A DNA stretch of 64,000 nucleotides, taken from contig JAGTTD010000010.1 in the NCBI GenBank assembly GCA_018398585.1, positions 25,057,739 through 25,121,738 of the forward strand, in the 5' to 3' direction. Source of the DNA: Simmondsia chinensis (Eukaryota > Streptophyta > Magnoliopsida > Caryophyllales > Simmondsiaceae). Shown here piece after piece: positions 44,451-54,765 of the stretch. The notes under the pieces are model-generated. The model did not search any database. It saw only the letters and a program-made list of their open reading frames with translations, and was not told the origin of the DNA. Every line of letters starts with the position of its first letter. The stretch's first letter is position 1. The position numbers and the translations under genes were made by a program.

Positions 44451-46440
44451 TAAGCATCTCCCAATGCTCTACATGTAATAAAACATATCATGTCATAGTG
44501 AGCATAACAAAACAACAAATAAAACATACCAGTATTGATCACAATGCAAAATATAACAACTAGTTTGAAATGAAAAAACTATAGACAAGTCATATAACAT
44601 ACATGATTACTTTTCTTAGTTTTAACAAGCAATAAAAGTTTGAAGTTCACAATGTCGTGGTGGCCCAACCGAACTACCCAAAACTCCCCGTCGGGGAGGT
44701 CGAATTAAGATATCGGAAGGGTAAGAATATTTATCAATAAATTTGTTTTATTGTAAACTCTTTACTAAGCATATTTAACACATCATTTTTCCCTTAGCCC
44801 CTAAGGTCCTATAATAGAGCTCCTAGGGAGGCTAATATAGACCCTACCATAAAAGGTCTCAATATATTCCACATCGGTGTGACCGTACTCAATTACCTGT
44901 ATTTTAGTTCCTCCTAACAGAATCTAACTCTGTATTTCATTGATTAACATCCTCCTCGGGGAATAATTTAATCCACTATACTTTTAGACCAGTAATGGAG
45001 GCCATGAGCATTCACTTAGAAGCTCGGTCCCACTTGATATTTTGAGTTTTATGAAGTCCTACAATAACTTCAGCAAACAAACAAAGTATGGAATCCACCT
45101 AATCATTCTTCGTATGTGTGCAATGATGAGCTAACCAATCTACCCACTGCTCCATGGGAGAGGGGCATAACAAATAATTAATCAAATGAGAACCATTCTC
45201 AAATAATATGTCTCTTATTCCTTGGTCTTTAAGACGATATCAAAATGCTCCCTAGGAGACTACCATACTATCATAGTCAAGTGTATACCTTTATCTAGAC
45301 ACTAGTGCAAGTAAACAAGATACTTCATTTCAGCGGGGCCGCACTAGTTTTTCCCGTACCTCTATCTGTCATTAGGAAGTCCAACCCTATATTCTGCGAA
45401 CAAATTTCCTCCTTGGGAAATAGCACCTATCCATTATACTATTAGACTGATAATTGGCTCCGCGAAGAATCAACTCCTGATCCTCACACCCACTTGAAAT
45501 TTACAATGGCAGATCTTTCTTTTAAATTTGATTATCTCATAATTAATATTAGAATAACATTTTAAACGTTATTCAACCATTAAGTAAAACCATAATCCAA
45601 TTAGGTTATTTTAATTATCTAACATACGTAATCTAATCTCACTAAATGCATTATGAGAATTTTCTTTTCAAATAATTCAACTTTTGAATTATATAATCTC
45701 ACTAGTTGTAATTGAAATAGTTCTCCCACTTGACAAAATCAAACACTTCACCAAGTTGCATATTTACATGGCTTTCTAACTTTATTCACGTTATGCATAA
45801 AGTTTAACTCATTTAAATAATATCAAACATGTGAACAAAATTTAAAAAAAGGTTGGAACAATTAAAGATTTATCTAAACACCTTTAAAAAAGATTATCAT
45901 GTAATCTTCATTAGGATTTCATCCTAATTAATTAATTATTTATTCAAATTATAATAAATTTTAAAAAAAAAAAATTTTTTATAGGATTGGGGCGTGCCCG
46001 ACCCCAACATTGGGCAAATCCCAATTTTTCATTTTTTTTATCTTTTTATTTTATTATTTATATAAATAAAATAAGTAATTACATCTGATCTTTATCTCAT
46101 TAGATCATAAATCGAACATCTAGTCCAATTATGTATTCATTGTTTTGGATTATCACAAAATATTCAACAATTGAATATGTTCCACCTTGGTTCAAAATCA
46201 TATCTCATTAGATCATATTTAGAATTACACTTCTTTATTGATTCATGACTCACATTAAATTTTAAACAATTTAAAACTTTAATGAACCTTTAATCTTCTT
46301 ATTAAACTCTTTTAACTGCAACCTTCAGGATTATCTTTTTCCTTTAATGAAATTCCAAAGTTCATACTTTCTTAATTCTACATACTTCATTTTTATCAAA
46401 CCAGATGTTTTTAATGTCAATTATGGACATACTCAGAGTT
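44451..46440 (-). other. Long leader of copia family C with twofold repeat
   Basis: No ORF. Two related modules of roughly 440 bp: one with CTCCTAGGGAGGCTAATATAG (44820) and CTTTTAGACCAGTAATGGAGG (44981), the other with CTCCCTAGGAGACTACC (45249) and ACTATTAGACTGATAATTGG (45438). The same doubled module appears at 63038-63760. AT-rich sequence without evident features fills 45540-46440. Confidence 0.7.
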
Positions 46441-46453
46441 GGCTCTTATACCA
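46441..46453 (-). other. Primer binding site, tRNA-Met type
   Basis: The minus strand reads TGGTATAAGAGCC, one base off the usual TGGTATCAGAGC copia site, two bases from the LTR edge at 46456. Confidence 0.8.
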
Positions 46454-46455
46454 AT

Positions 46456-46560
46456 TGTTAGAAACATATTTCAAAAATGTTTTCTGAATTGACTAGAGTG
46501 GACAGAGTGGAAAACCAATTTAAAATTCTTATTTTTAAATCAAAAGCCCTCAAAGTTGTT
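46456..46560 (-). repeat. 5' LTR stump of copia family C
   Basis: Starts TGTTAGAAACATATTTCAAA, matching the starts of C2 and C4. Homology ends after about 105 bp (TTTTAAATCAAAAGCC), where a different element begins. Confidence 0.75.
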
Positions 46561-47075
46561 TATTACATCTCTCTTCGCGGTAGAGCTTTCATGCTAGGCC
46601 GGCATATTGCGCTCTTGCTCAGCACGTTGTCTCTCGAGAGTCTCTCTCAATGATTGTCAAATTCTTTGGTCAACAATTTCTAAACGATATTTAAGCATGG
46701 CCATGAAACTCTTTGCGAGAAAAGCCATCAATATCTATTCGTTCATCATCCAGAATGTCATCATCGCCACTGCTCTTACCGCTGTGCCTATGACTATGTT
46801 TACCCCTTCGTGTTGTCGGGCTTTGTTCAAGAGCATGTTCAAGAGGGGATCCAATCAAGGTTAAGCCCTTTGGTTCGTCATGCTCAAGAGCATTAGACCT
46901 CCTAGTTCTGACCATTGGGAATGGTCTGAAACTACGTTATGGTAATCCATGATGGGGTAGAGACGATGAAATCTCGTTTCAAGCCTCCCACTATGGTGGC
47001 CAAAAGGCATGTTTTGTTTATTTTGTTTGTAGTTAAGTGTGATGTGGTCATCGAAAAATGATAAACAAAACAAAT
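46561..47075 (-). pseudogene. Coding remnant next to copy A5, gag- or aORF-like
   Basis: Minus-strand frames read MVRTRRSNALEHDEPKGLTL, RRGKHSHRHSGKSSGDDD, then a helical RLEIVDQRI stop SLRETLERQRAEQERN. The charged disordered start followed by a coiled segment resembles plant gypsy gag openings, but the position relative to family A is where other copies have the PMD ORF. I cannot choose between the two. Several stops and at least one frame change. Confidence 0.45.
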
Positions 47076-47170
47076 GTGCAAAATGGACTTACCGTAACTA
47101 GGGAGTGAGCCTAATTATGAACCGCATGTGTTTAACCTCAACCACCATTTCCGAACAAAAGGTTGTGATA

Positions 47171-47981
47171 TGTTGGTGTATCTGACTTGGATTATACCGC
47201 GAGTTCTAGTTAAGACCAACGCAATTAAGGTCAAGCCATGACTGTCAAAACCTTAAACTAGATCCTTAATTCTCAACTCATTGAAATTTGGGAACTGAAT
47301 AAACTAGAAAGTCACACCTGAAACCTGAGAAACTATATTATCAATGACGCAGGTACAGTAAGTTTTACATTAATCTACGTTAAGCAAAGTCACACTACTC
47401 TTAAGGAAGAAGCACAAATGTGCCGTAAAGAAAGCTTGAAGAAGTTTTGTACTGAGCGTTTGCCCTACTTTGGACTGACGCAGAGTCCTTTATTTATGAA
47501 AAATGAAAAATAACGGCTGCTCCTATTTCTGCGGCAACTTCACCCACGTCTGGCCACTATGCTCCTTTTTTGCACAAGCAAATCTTCATTAAACATGTCC
47601 AGAATTCAGTGTTGGAGGGAAATTCTTGGTGCTCACGTCCGTAAGTGGAAATCCTTATAGAAATCCCACGTCCTCTTGGATTATGGTTAGTGCCTAAGTA
47701 TCTGAGATTGCACTAAAAGTAACCACCATCTTGAGGCCAGAAACCACATGACTTACATCCTTCTTAATAGTCCCTTGAATTCGAGCTCCTATTACCCTTT
47801 AACCATCTTGAGGCCTCGAGTAGTTGATACCCTAGTCAACGTAGTCATCTCTGTGCTTGGGATGCCACTAGTTCAGCATTTAAAGGCTTAATTCTCCTTA
47901 AGGAAGGCCTCACATGTAAAGCACGTGGCACTGTACTTAAAACGGCGTCATCCTAGCCCATTCAAAATTAAGGTGTGAGCA
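47171..47981 (-). repeat. Repeat family A, copy A5, reverse orientation
   Basis: Reverse complement of the A3 type: edge TGTTGGTGTATCTGAC at 47171, donor-like CAGGTGTGAC (minus, boundary 47317/47318), CATAAATA (minus, 47491-47498) in place of TATAAATA, and end GGTGTGAGCA at 47981. It lacks about 400 bp in the middle compared with A3. Confidence 0.72.
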
Positions 47982-49075
47982 ATAGCTTTACTCAAATTCC
48001 ACCATTATGCTTTATTGTGACAGTGACCAAGAAGACTTAGGTTACAAGTACTAAGCCTAGGTTAGCACTTAAATTAGTCTGAGTGTAATGACCTAGTCCA
48101 AGGGCATAACCAATTTTATCACTGTAGATATAGCATAGGTTATCTCAATAGCACTACTTAATTCCTTTCTCACTCCTAATTCAATGTTAACTTATATAAA
48201 AAATTGCGTCTAAGATTAGGTACAACCTTAGCCCTAACCACACATAAAAACTTGTTATGTTAAAGACTAGGCTAGATGGAACACAAATAAATCGGGAATC
48301 TAAACATCGCTTCAAACTCATCCATAAAAAACCAATCAGAATAAATAATTTCCCATAGGGGAGCGAAAATAATATAATATAAATCATTATCAACAATAAA
48401 ATATAAATCCTGGCTTTGGACGGCTACTCGTCCTTTACCCCTAAACTAAGAGTGCACTCCTCCATGGGAGTTTTAAACATCACAAAATCTAAGAAAGAAA
48501 GTGAAGAAAAACTCATGAACGATGACTCCCTTGATTGACGTTGATGTTGACCCTTACTTTGATCCCTCGGCACTCCGACCACCTGCATTTATGCGTTTGA
48601 GAACCCTTGGATCTTGTAGTGACTTCGGGAAGGAGAGGAGGAGAGAAGATGGTAAAAGAGAGGAAATATAAGTCTTCCCCTTGTATGGGCCAATCGATGG
48701 GTTGGCTTTTTTTAGCCTGCCAATTGATTGAACTTGTTTCCCGATCGATCGGTACCCCACTGTAAGCTCCATCTACTATGGGCTACTGACTGGTTGGTAC
48801 TTTCTACTGGTTGATCGCTTAGTACCTGAAACTCTAAGAGATCTATTTAAGTTACCGAATTACAACTCGACCTGCTATTCTTTTGCACACGTGGTCGGAT
48901 TTCTTAGAGTAATCTTCAAATATTCCTCGATTACGCTTGATTTCGTCACTTTTTAATCTTTGTTTGCTCCGTTGCACTCCAAGCCTAAATGTACCTAGAT
49001 TATAACAAAACACACATGTAAAAGCGAATATGTTGCAGGAATGCCAAAAAAAATATGTAAATATAAGGCACATCA
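47982..49075 (-). repeat. Probable 3' LTR of element E
   Basis: On the minus strand it starts TGATGTGCCTTATATTTAC at 49075, the same kind of start as element D (TGATAAG), beside the CCCCAAAC tract and hairpin. The other edge is not identifiable; copy A5 may have inserted into it. No partner LTR in the window. Confidence 0.55.
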
Positions 49076-49093
49076 ACATCCCCAAACCCGCTC

Positions 49094-49113
49094 CTTGCTT
49101 GTCCTCAAGCAAG
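49094..49113 (-). other. Hairpin next to the LTR of element E
   Basis: CTTGCTTGTCCTCAAGCAAG forms a perfect 8-bp stem (CTTGCTTG/CAAGCAAG) with loop TCCT, at the same place as 17861-17880 in element D. Confidence 0.75.
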
Positions 49114-50738
49114 ATTTAGCTCAAACTAGCTAAATATGGAAAAATTTAATCAAGCAAGAATTACTTATGAAAAATATTTCCAAGCATATTTTGAAGGTGT
49201 ACTTGAAAATGAAGAATCTTTATGTATTGCTATTATTACAATGGTTCCGACTCGAGTTTTCGTGATTCAAGTCTTTTTACTTGTGAGCAAGCTCAGAACT
49301 TCTCTTCCCCTTTTCTTATTCCAAACCTTCTAAATTTTTAAGAAGAATAGAGAAGATAAATAAAGGAATTAATTATCCTAACAAATGACCCCTAATTAAT
49401 AAAGAAATCTCAAGGTTTCCCTTTTCTTTCTTGTTTTCTTTTTCTTTTCCTTTTTTCTAAGCAACTCATCGTCAGGCGTGTCTCCTTAGGACTCATGTAG
49501 TGAGTTTTTTGGCGGTGACTCTGAATCCAACTGGGTCAAGGCACCGCGTAAAGAGCACTTCTCGGACCTAATGGCTCTAGTCAAAGGAATTCGCAACCTA
49601 AGCCATTTCAAGCACATATCTTAAAAAATATTTCATTCACGTTAGGCATTCGTGCTAATTAAAGTGACTTAAAGGAGTTGATTCTTTGTAAGCTTTCCCT
49701 ATAGCCTGCGTAACGAGCTTTTGATTGGCAGCTGCTAACCAAGTTAGCTCAAGGTACTAGGTGTTAAGACACCCCTATGGGCTTACTTGCTAGAGACATA
49801 GAAGCTATAAGAACCAACAAGTTATAGGTACTTGCCTAATGGATTAGGCATTGGTTCCTCCTTTTTTTGGAATAGAAATGCTCAAGATAAAGAGATAAAC
49901 TACTGATTTCAACATTGTCAGGAGTAAAGAGCTCGATTCAAATTCCTAAAATTATTTCCACTATAACAACTTAAAATGTAGAATTCGTCATAAGTTTAAG
50001 GGTGAAAACTAATAATCTCTCGAACTAGTTAAAACACAAAAATACAAATTCAAAAGTTAGATCCAGTAATAATCTCATTACAAAAATATTCTAACCATCA
50101 TAGCACATCTCGTATTTGAACTTCAATATAAGTCACCAAAATTCTATGTTAATCCGTGCCAAAACTCGGCTAATTTAAGTAAAAAATGCTAAAAGGACAA
50201 TCAAAAGTTTACACCATATATGCCATCCTCGAACCCAAATCTTGCATATCCTCAAAGCAAATCAACGAAAGTAAATACAAGCAAGGAAGAGATGACTTAA
50301 GGTATGACATATCCAGCTATGCATGGTGAGCAAATCCAAAAAGGGAAGGCAAAAATAGCTAGCTACAAAAGAAGACAAAGAAGATAGAATACTAAAAACA
50401 TTGTTAGTAATTTTAGAAATATGGACCATACGAGAGTTTAGTAAAAGAGAAACAAACTAAGCATGAAAGGGATGAACAAAGGATCTAAAAAGGAAATAGA
50501 GTTCAATATGAAAAACAAATTAAAACACACAACAAACTTAAAAGTAGGTCGGGTTGCCTTGAAAGTGCACTAAGTTTAACATCTTCAGCTAGATGTAGTT
50601 CAAAGCGCAATGTCAACCAAAATATGAGGCAATGTCTGCTATAGAAATAAGGTTGAGTTTGTAGGGACGATCCCGAAACCCAAAAGCATTTCTAGACCTG
50701 CGCCTATCAAGGAGAGGAGCATGGCCAGCAATGGGGTC
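49114..50738 (-). other. Non-coding 3' region of element E
   Basis: No convincing ORF. The block near 49690-49790 (GCTTTTGATTGGCAGC ... GTTAAGACACCCCTATGGGC) matches 18640-18730 in element D. The rest is AT-rich. Confidence 0.6.
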
Positions 50739-51320
50739 TTAAATCTCTATCCTTCCAAGCTTAGGTGATGACTTAGCACTCAATGCACTGTTATCAACAC
50801 AGACATGGACATTATTCCAATAAGCACTTATAGTAGAATCCGGTGCACCTAATTCTACCAAGGGGTCAATATCATCAACCCCATAACATTCTAGCTCACC
50901 CTCAGTCCCAGGGTCCTTAACAATGTTCGAGACCTTCAACTTTTCCTTACGGTTTCCAAAAGAAGCCTCTAACACTCCCATCCTACAGTGAATCACAGTG
51001 TCGGCTGTTGCTAGGAATGGTCGACCTAGAATAATGGGAGTATTCTTCTTCCGCCTAAGAGTCAGGTCTACACCTAACACAATAAAATTGACCGGGAATA
51101 AAAACTTGTCAACCTTGATAAGTACATCCTCCACCACCCCATATGTACACGCTCTATCCTATCGGCCAACTAAAGTGTGACGCTAGTTGGCTTAAGGTCT
51201 CCGATACCCAATTCCTGAAAAACTGAGAAAGGGATGAGGTTTACACTCACTTCTAAATTCAAAAGGGCTCTACTAATGTAATGCTCTCCTAAGACACATG
51301 GAACCATAAAAATCCCGAGG
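50739..51320 (-). pseudogene. Athila-type protease of element E, active site lost
   Basis: Reads MVPCVLG, then LLNLEVSVNLIPFSVFQELG where element D has CDLGASINLMPLSIFRKLG; the catalytic Asp and the following Gly are replaced. It continues VVEDVLIKVDKFLF, TPIILGRPFLATADTVIHCR and about 60 residues more, ending in a stop at 50739 (SPKLGRIEI). Stops occur near 51160. There is no RT sequence after it. Confidence 0.78.
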
Positions 51321-51891
51321 TCTTAAAACTTAGGTAGCGCTCCTGAAGCCAAAATTCTACTCACCTTCTCAGTGACTCGGACCCTCTTCTGGGTATGAGC
51401 CTGTACGTGATTCTTCTTCACATATGGGTTGTAGGGGAGCTTAACATACGTTGGAATATGCTTAATGGTGTCAATCAACAGCAGGTTAATTTTCACGTCT
51501 TTAAACAATGCAAGAGTTGAACCCTCTTTCAATCGTCCTTCTAGGCCGAAGGGAAAGGGACAATGGGTTCAAAAACCCTTTCTCATCATCTCTCTCTATC
51601 TGCAATGGGAGAGGGAGCCACATCCTTCTCGGTCCCAACCTCAACTTCCCTACAGTTCTCCACTCGCAAAACTGACACAACCTTAACTTACTCATGAATG
51701 AGCAAGCTAGGGTTAGAACGAGTTGATCCCATGAGGTTTATGAGTGGTTGGGAGGGTAATCTCCCTTCCTCTCTCCTATTTAGTGCCTAGGCCAAAAGTC
51801 CTATCTGGTTCTCGAATTTGGTGATAGATTGCGGGTGAGACCGAACCGGTTGTGTATTGTCCTCCATAAAGTGAAGGAGATGCTCCTTGAA
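51321..51891 (-). pseudogene. Gag-pro linker of element E
   Basis: 51323-51532 gives LFKDVKINLLLIDTIKHIPT and YVKLPYNPYVKK then RVTEKVSRILASGALPKF, the KDLHINIPLLDAI-type linker before protease. The part up to 51891 is degenerate, with no readable motif. Confidence 0.65.
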
Positions 51892-52550
51892 CTACGAAGT
51901 ATATCCTGGAGGTGAGTGAGGAGGGTTATTATGAGCAACAATGGAGTGAGGTCGAGCATCATATCTGTGCCCTCCTTGAAAAATAGGAGGGTGCACATTA
52001 CCTGCAAATCCAGGCGCTGGTTGCATCATGCGTTGGTTCTGATTGGTGTTCTGCTTCCATGAGAAGTTCGGATGATTGTGCCACCCTCGATTGAAGGTGC
52101 TGGAGAAGGGGTCGTTATTTCGCGAATATCCTTGAGTTGCATAAACTTGGTCCTGCACATATTCAAGAAATTGAGATGCATATAAACAATAAAAAACAGA
52201 ACGATCCTCAGCCGAACAAATGCCCCATGGAGTAGCACCATGCCCAATAGTAGGGTTCGTATACAAGTTCATAATCTGATCCATCTTCTTACTAAGAGTG
52301 CCCAGTCTAAGGTTAATGTCATCAATAGGTGCAACTTTATAGATACCATATATGCTTCCTCTAACCACCCTCACATATGAGGCTTGGTTGAGGGAATATT
52401 CGCTAAGGCGCTCAAATAATGTCCATGCCCAGTTCTTATCTTGTTGGTTAAATGCTCTCTTGCATGAAGCTTTAACCATCTACTTACATGAAACTGCCAG
52501 ACCATCATAGAAGTTTCACACAAGCACCCACTTGGGTGACCTGTGGTGTG
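51892..52550 (-). pseudogene. Gag C-terminal half of element E
   Basis: An open stretch reads MVKASCKRAFNQQDKNWAW, LGTLSKKMDQIMNLYTNPT, CSAEDRSVFYC where a Cys/His segment is expected, then FNRGWHNHPNFSWKQNTNQN, the conserved NPGWRNHPNFSW block of Athila gag. The N-terminal half is missing because LTR C4 cuts in at 52551. Confidence 0.82.
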
Positions 52551-53003
52551 TGTTGGGACGTATTTCAAAAATAATCCCTAAATTAATCTAATTAATACAG
52601 GGGAATGATTTAAAATTTCCAATTTTAAACCTATAGGTGATTTAAAATTTCTAATTTTAGATCTATAAGCCTCTACTCTAATGCATTCATAATTAAAAAA
52701 ATGAAAAATAACTAGCATAATAAATATTATAAATAAATAGAGAAACAAAAAAAACAAAGAGAGAAAAAAAAAAAGAAAAATAACTAGGTGTAGATCACAA
52801 TGTCACTCTAAGAAATTCTCGAGACCGCGAGACCTTCTGCACAATCTCCTCAAAACACCCAGAGTGTGGGCTCCAAAAAATATTGAACTAGAGGAAAATT
52901 TTCAACGGTAATTTCTCCTCTTTTAATTATATAAAAGTCAATTCTCTAAGAAAATTATAAAATTAATTAATTTTTCAATGCCAAACCTTAATTCCAGGAC
53001 CTT

Positions 53004-53011
53004 TATTTATA
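53004..53011 (-). promoter_or_regulatory. TATA box of copia LTR C4
   Basis: TATAAATA on the minus strand, the transcription direction set by the PPT. The equivalent in C1 is at 13262-13269. The SINE target site starts 3 bp upstream of it. Confidence 0.6.
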
Positions 53012-53013
53012 AT

Positions 53014-53029
53014 AGGCTACTTAACCAAA
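53014..53029. repeat. SINE target duplication, left copy
   Basis: AGGCTACTTAACCAAA here and AGGCTACTAGACCAAA at 53258-53273 match at 14 of 16 positions. Confidence 0.85.
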
Positions 53030-53257
53030 GAAGGTGCCAACACGCTGTCACCGGATTTCATTAGAACTCCGAAGTTAAGCATGCTTGGGTGAAAGCAGTA
53101 CCAGGATGGGTGACCTCCTAGGAAGTCCTCACCCTCAGGTTAAGGGCACCCGGAAACAACCTCTCTTCAAGGGTATTACCTTGAAGGGAGAAGGCTGCGT
53201 ACATCCGCCTCCCAGATCCTACTTAGGTAGGAGCCCTAGGGGCACTGGGTATGATGC
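53030..53257 (+). mobile_element. Chimeric SINE with 5S rRNA-derived head and Au-like body
   Basis: About 228 bp between 16-bp target duplications. The head (53033-53139) aligns with plant 5S rRNA after a short 5' deletion: CACCGGATTTCATTAGAACT, GAAGTTAAGCATGCTTGGGT (box A, 53071-53090), GGATGGGTGACCTCCT (intermediate element and box C, 53104-53119) and GGAAGTCCT. The body (53151-53250) has GGAAACAACCTCTCTTC, AAGGCTGCGTACATCC and GGCACTGGGTATG, which I recognise as the conserved body of plant Au-type SINEs. It also has a perfect 8-bp hairpin (CTTCAAGG 53165-53172 with CCTTGAAG 53179-53186). SINEs are transcribed by polymerase III and moved by LINE enzymes. Confidence 0.8.
53033..53139 (+). 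ncRNA. 5S rRNA-like sequence (SINE head, not a functional gene)
   Basis: Covers most of the 120-nt 5S rRNA with the internal control region nearly intact, but lacks about 8 bases near the 5' end. The 3' end departs after AGTCCTC, so the terminal stem cannot pair as in real 5S. It is a single copy, not a tandem array. Confidence 0.85.
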
Positions 53258-53484
53258 AGGCTACTAGACCAAACATTTCATGAAAAATTGATGGGGGATA
53301 CTTGCAAAACGACTCCATTTTGCTCATTTGAAAACCGCCACCCAGAATGTTCCATATGGCACGTTTTGGTTCGTCTCTACCTCACGACGCAGATCGATGC
53401 CTTGGGGCATCCCAAAGCATGCCACGCTCTGATTGTTCCACGGCCGAAGGCGCGGATCGATGGTTGGGGACCACCAGTGCACAA

Positions 53485-53490
53485 CACGTG
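53485..53490. promoter_or_regulatory. CACGTG (G-box) in copia LTR C4
   Basis: Found also in C1 (13040-13045), C2 (36726-36731) and C3 (39287-39292). Distance from the outer LTR end is 691 in C2, 661 in C3 and 690 here after removing the SINE and its duplicate. Confidence 0.6.
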
Positions 53491-54765
53491 TCATGCACTA
53501 GTTGGCCCCTTGCTTTGTACACGAATTTCCTTTTTTTCTTTTTTTTTTTGTTTTCCACATGTAAAAATTATCTTATGAATTTTTATATTAACAAAATTAT
53601 TTTATTTAAAAATTTTAGTTTTATTCACCTAATGAGTACTGTTTAGCGATTGTAAATTTACTCATCACATGAATAAATAATTCATTTCATGAATTCTTTC
53701 AACATTTTTCTGATGGAGTATAATTATGGGCTTGTGTAGGGACCTCAGGGAAAATTTAGATCTCTCCCCAAATAGGTTGAATTAATTATCATCTCATGAT
53801 AAAATTACATTATCATTTAGCCAGACTTAATCCTAATAAATAAATCCTACTGCACTCTAGAATTAAATTATTTATTTGGTAATTTTCAATTAGAGTATTT
53901 TGACAACAACAACCCCTCTATTACAAATCCATGAGAAAAAATAATTATAACGACTGCCATTATTTTTGTCACAACTTTTCCATTAGTTCTCAACTTACCC
54001 CTTTCTAAATAATTTATTTATACATGAACAATTTCATTGTATAAACTCAAAATTTCAAACACTTGGAATACCTTGGCAAAGTTTCTGAATTAATTCAAAC
54101 ACTTGTGAATCAACTGAGGGGACATCTGCATCTCATGAGAGACTGTAGAATCCCTATTGAATACCTGATCCCTGTCACTGTTCATGCTATATCCAGTGTA
54201 TGTAAGACTTCGGTTGCATTTAGAGACCTAACTTTTAAGTACACTAAGATAACCAACACTCCATGCATAGGTCCATAATACTATCAGGATTTAAAGTCAC
54301 CGTTCAAATAGTACATCATGAATCACTCATTTCTGATAGTAGTCTAGATATAAGTAACTCACTTGGTCCAGCTCAATGCTCTAATCTTATTGATGAACAC
54401 TAACATGACACTTCTGGATCCCTATCCCCATGACCTGGACAAGCCATCTAAGGTATCATGTTGTAATCTTATCAAACAAATTGTCCAAAACTTATCATCG
54501 ACTATGAACTTACTTTAACAACACATCGCAATGTTTTATTTAAGTCCACCAATGAGTCACTCTCATTGACCACTTAAACCAAATTATGACATGCTGTATT
54601 GGACTACGTCCATCTCATGGAACGATTTAGATATAATCACATGCATATTTGACCCATTAACCATAATCAGACATAAAATAATTAAAACAATATTATTTAT
54701 TGATATTTAAATACAAATAATTAGGTTTGTCTAAACACTGGTTCCAACAATCTCCCACTTTTCCT

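Larger units (their letters stand above)
39954..46560 (-). mobile_element. Ty1/copia element (family C, first copy), minus strand
   Basis: On the minus strand: 5' LTR stump (46456-46560), PBS (46441-46453), long leader with a twofold repeat, gag remnant, pre-integrase and RT remnants, and PPT (39955-39970, GGAAAAGTGGGAGATT). A LINE-like insertion splits the middle. Protease, most of integrase and much of RNase H are not recognisable. The second copy at 52551-64000 has the same layout. Heavily degenerate. Confidence 0.8.
47982..52550 (-). mobile_element. Athila-type element E, without RT, RNase H or integrase
   Basis: Minus-strand order: gag (cut at 52550 by copia LTR C4), gag-pro linker, protease, then directly a 1.6 kb non-coding 3' region, hairpin and PPT region, and a probable 3' LTR. 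The RT-RNase H-integrase block that element D has between protease and 3' region is absent. Homology to D is clear in gag, in protease and in the region beside the LTR. Confidence 0.72.
52551..54749 (-). repeat. 3' LTR of copia family C, copy C4
   Basis: Plus strand TGTTGGGACGTATTTC to CTGGTTCCAACA, 2199 bp including a 244-bp SINE insertion with one duplicated target. It is adjacent to the PPT in the expected orientation, so it sets the correct orientation for the family. TATAAATA (minus) at 53004-53011 and CACGTG at 53485-53490. Confidence 0.88.

Noticed and set aside
53033..53139. Functional 5S rRNA gene, or a Cassandra TRIM
   Set aside because: The 5' part is shortened and the 3' end leaves the 5S sequence, so the gene is not complete. 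A Cassandra LTR would show TG/CA ends and a primer site; instead a SINE-like body and a 16-bp target duplication bound the unit.
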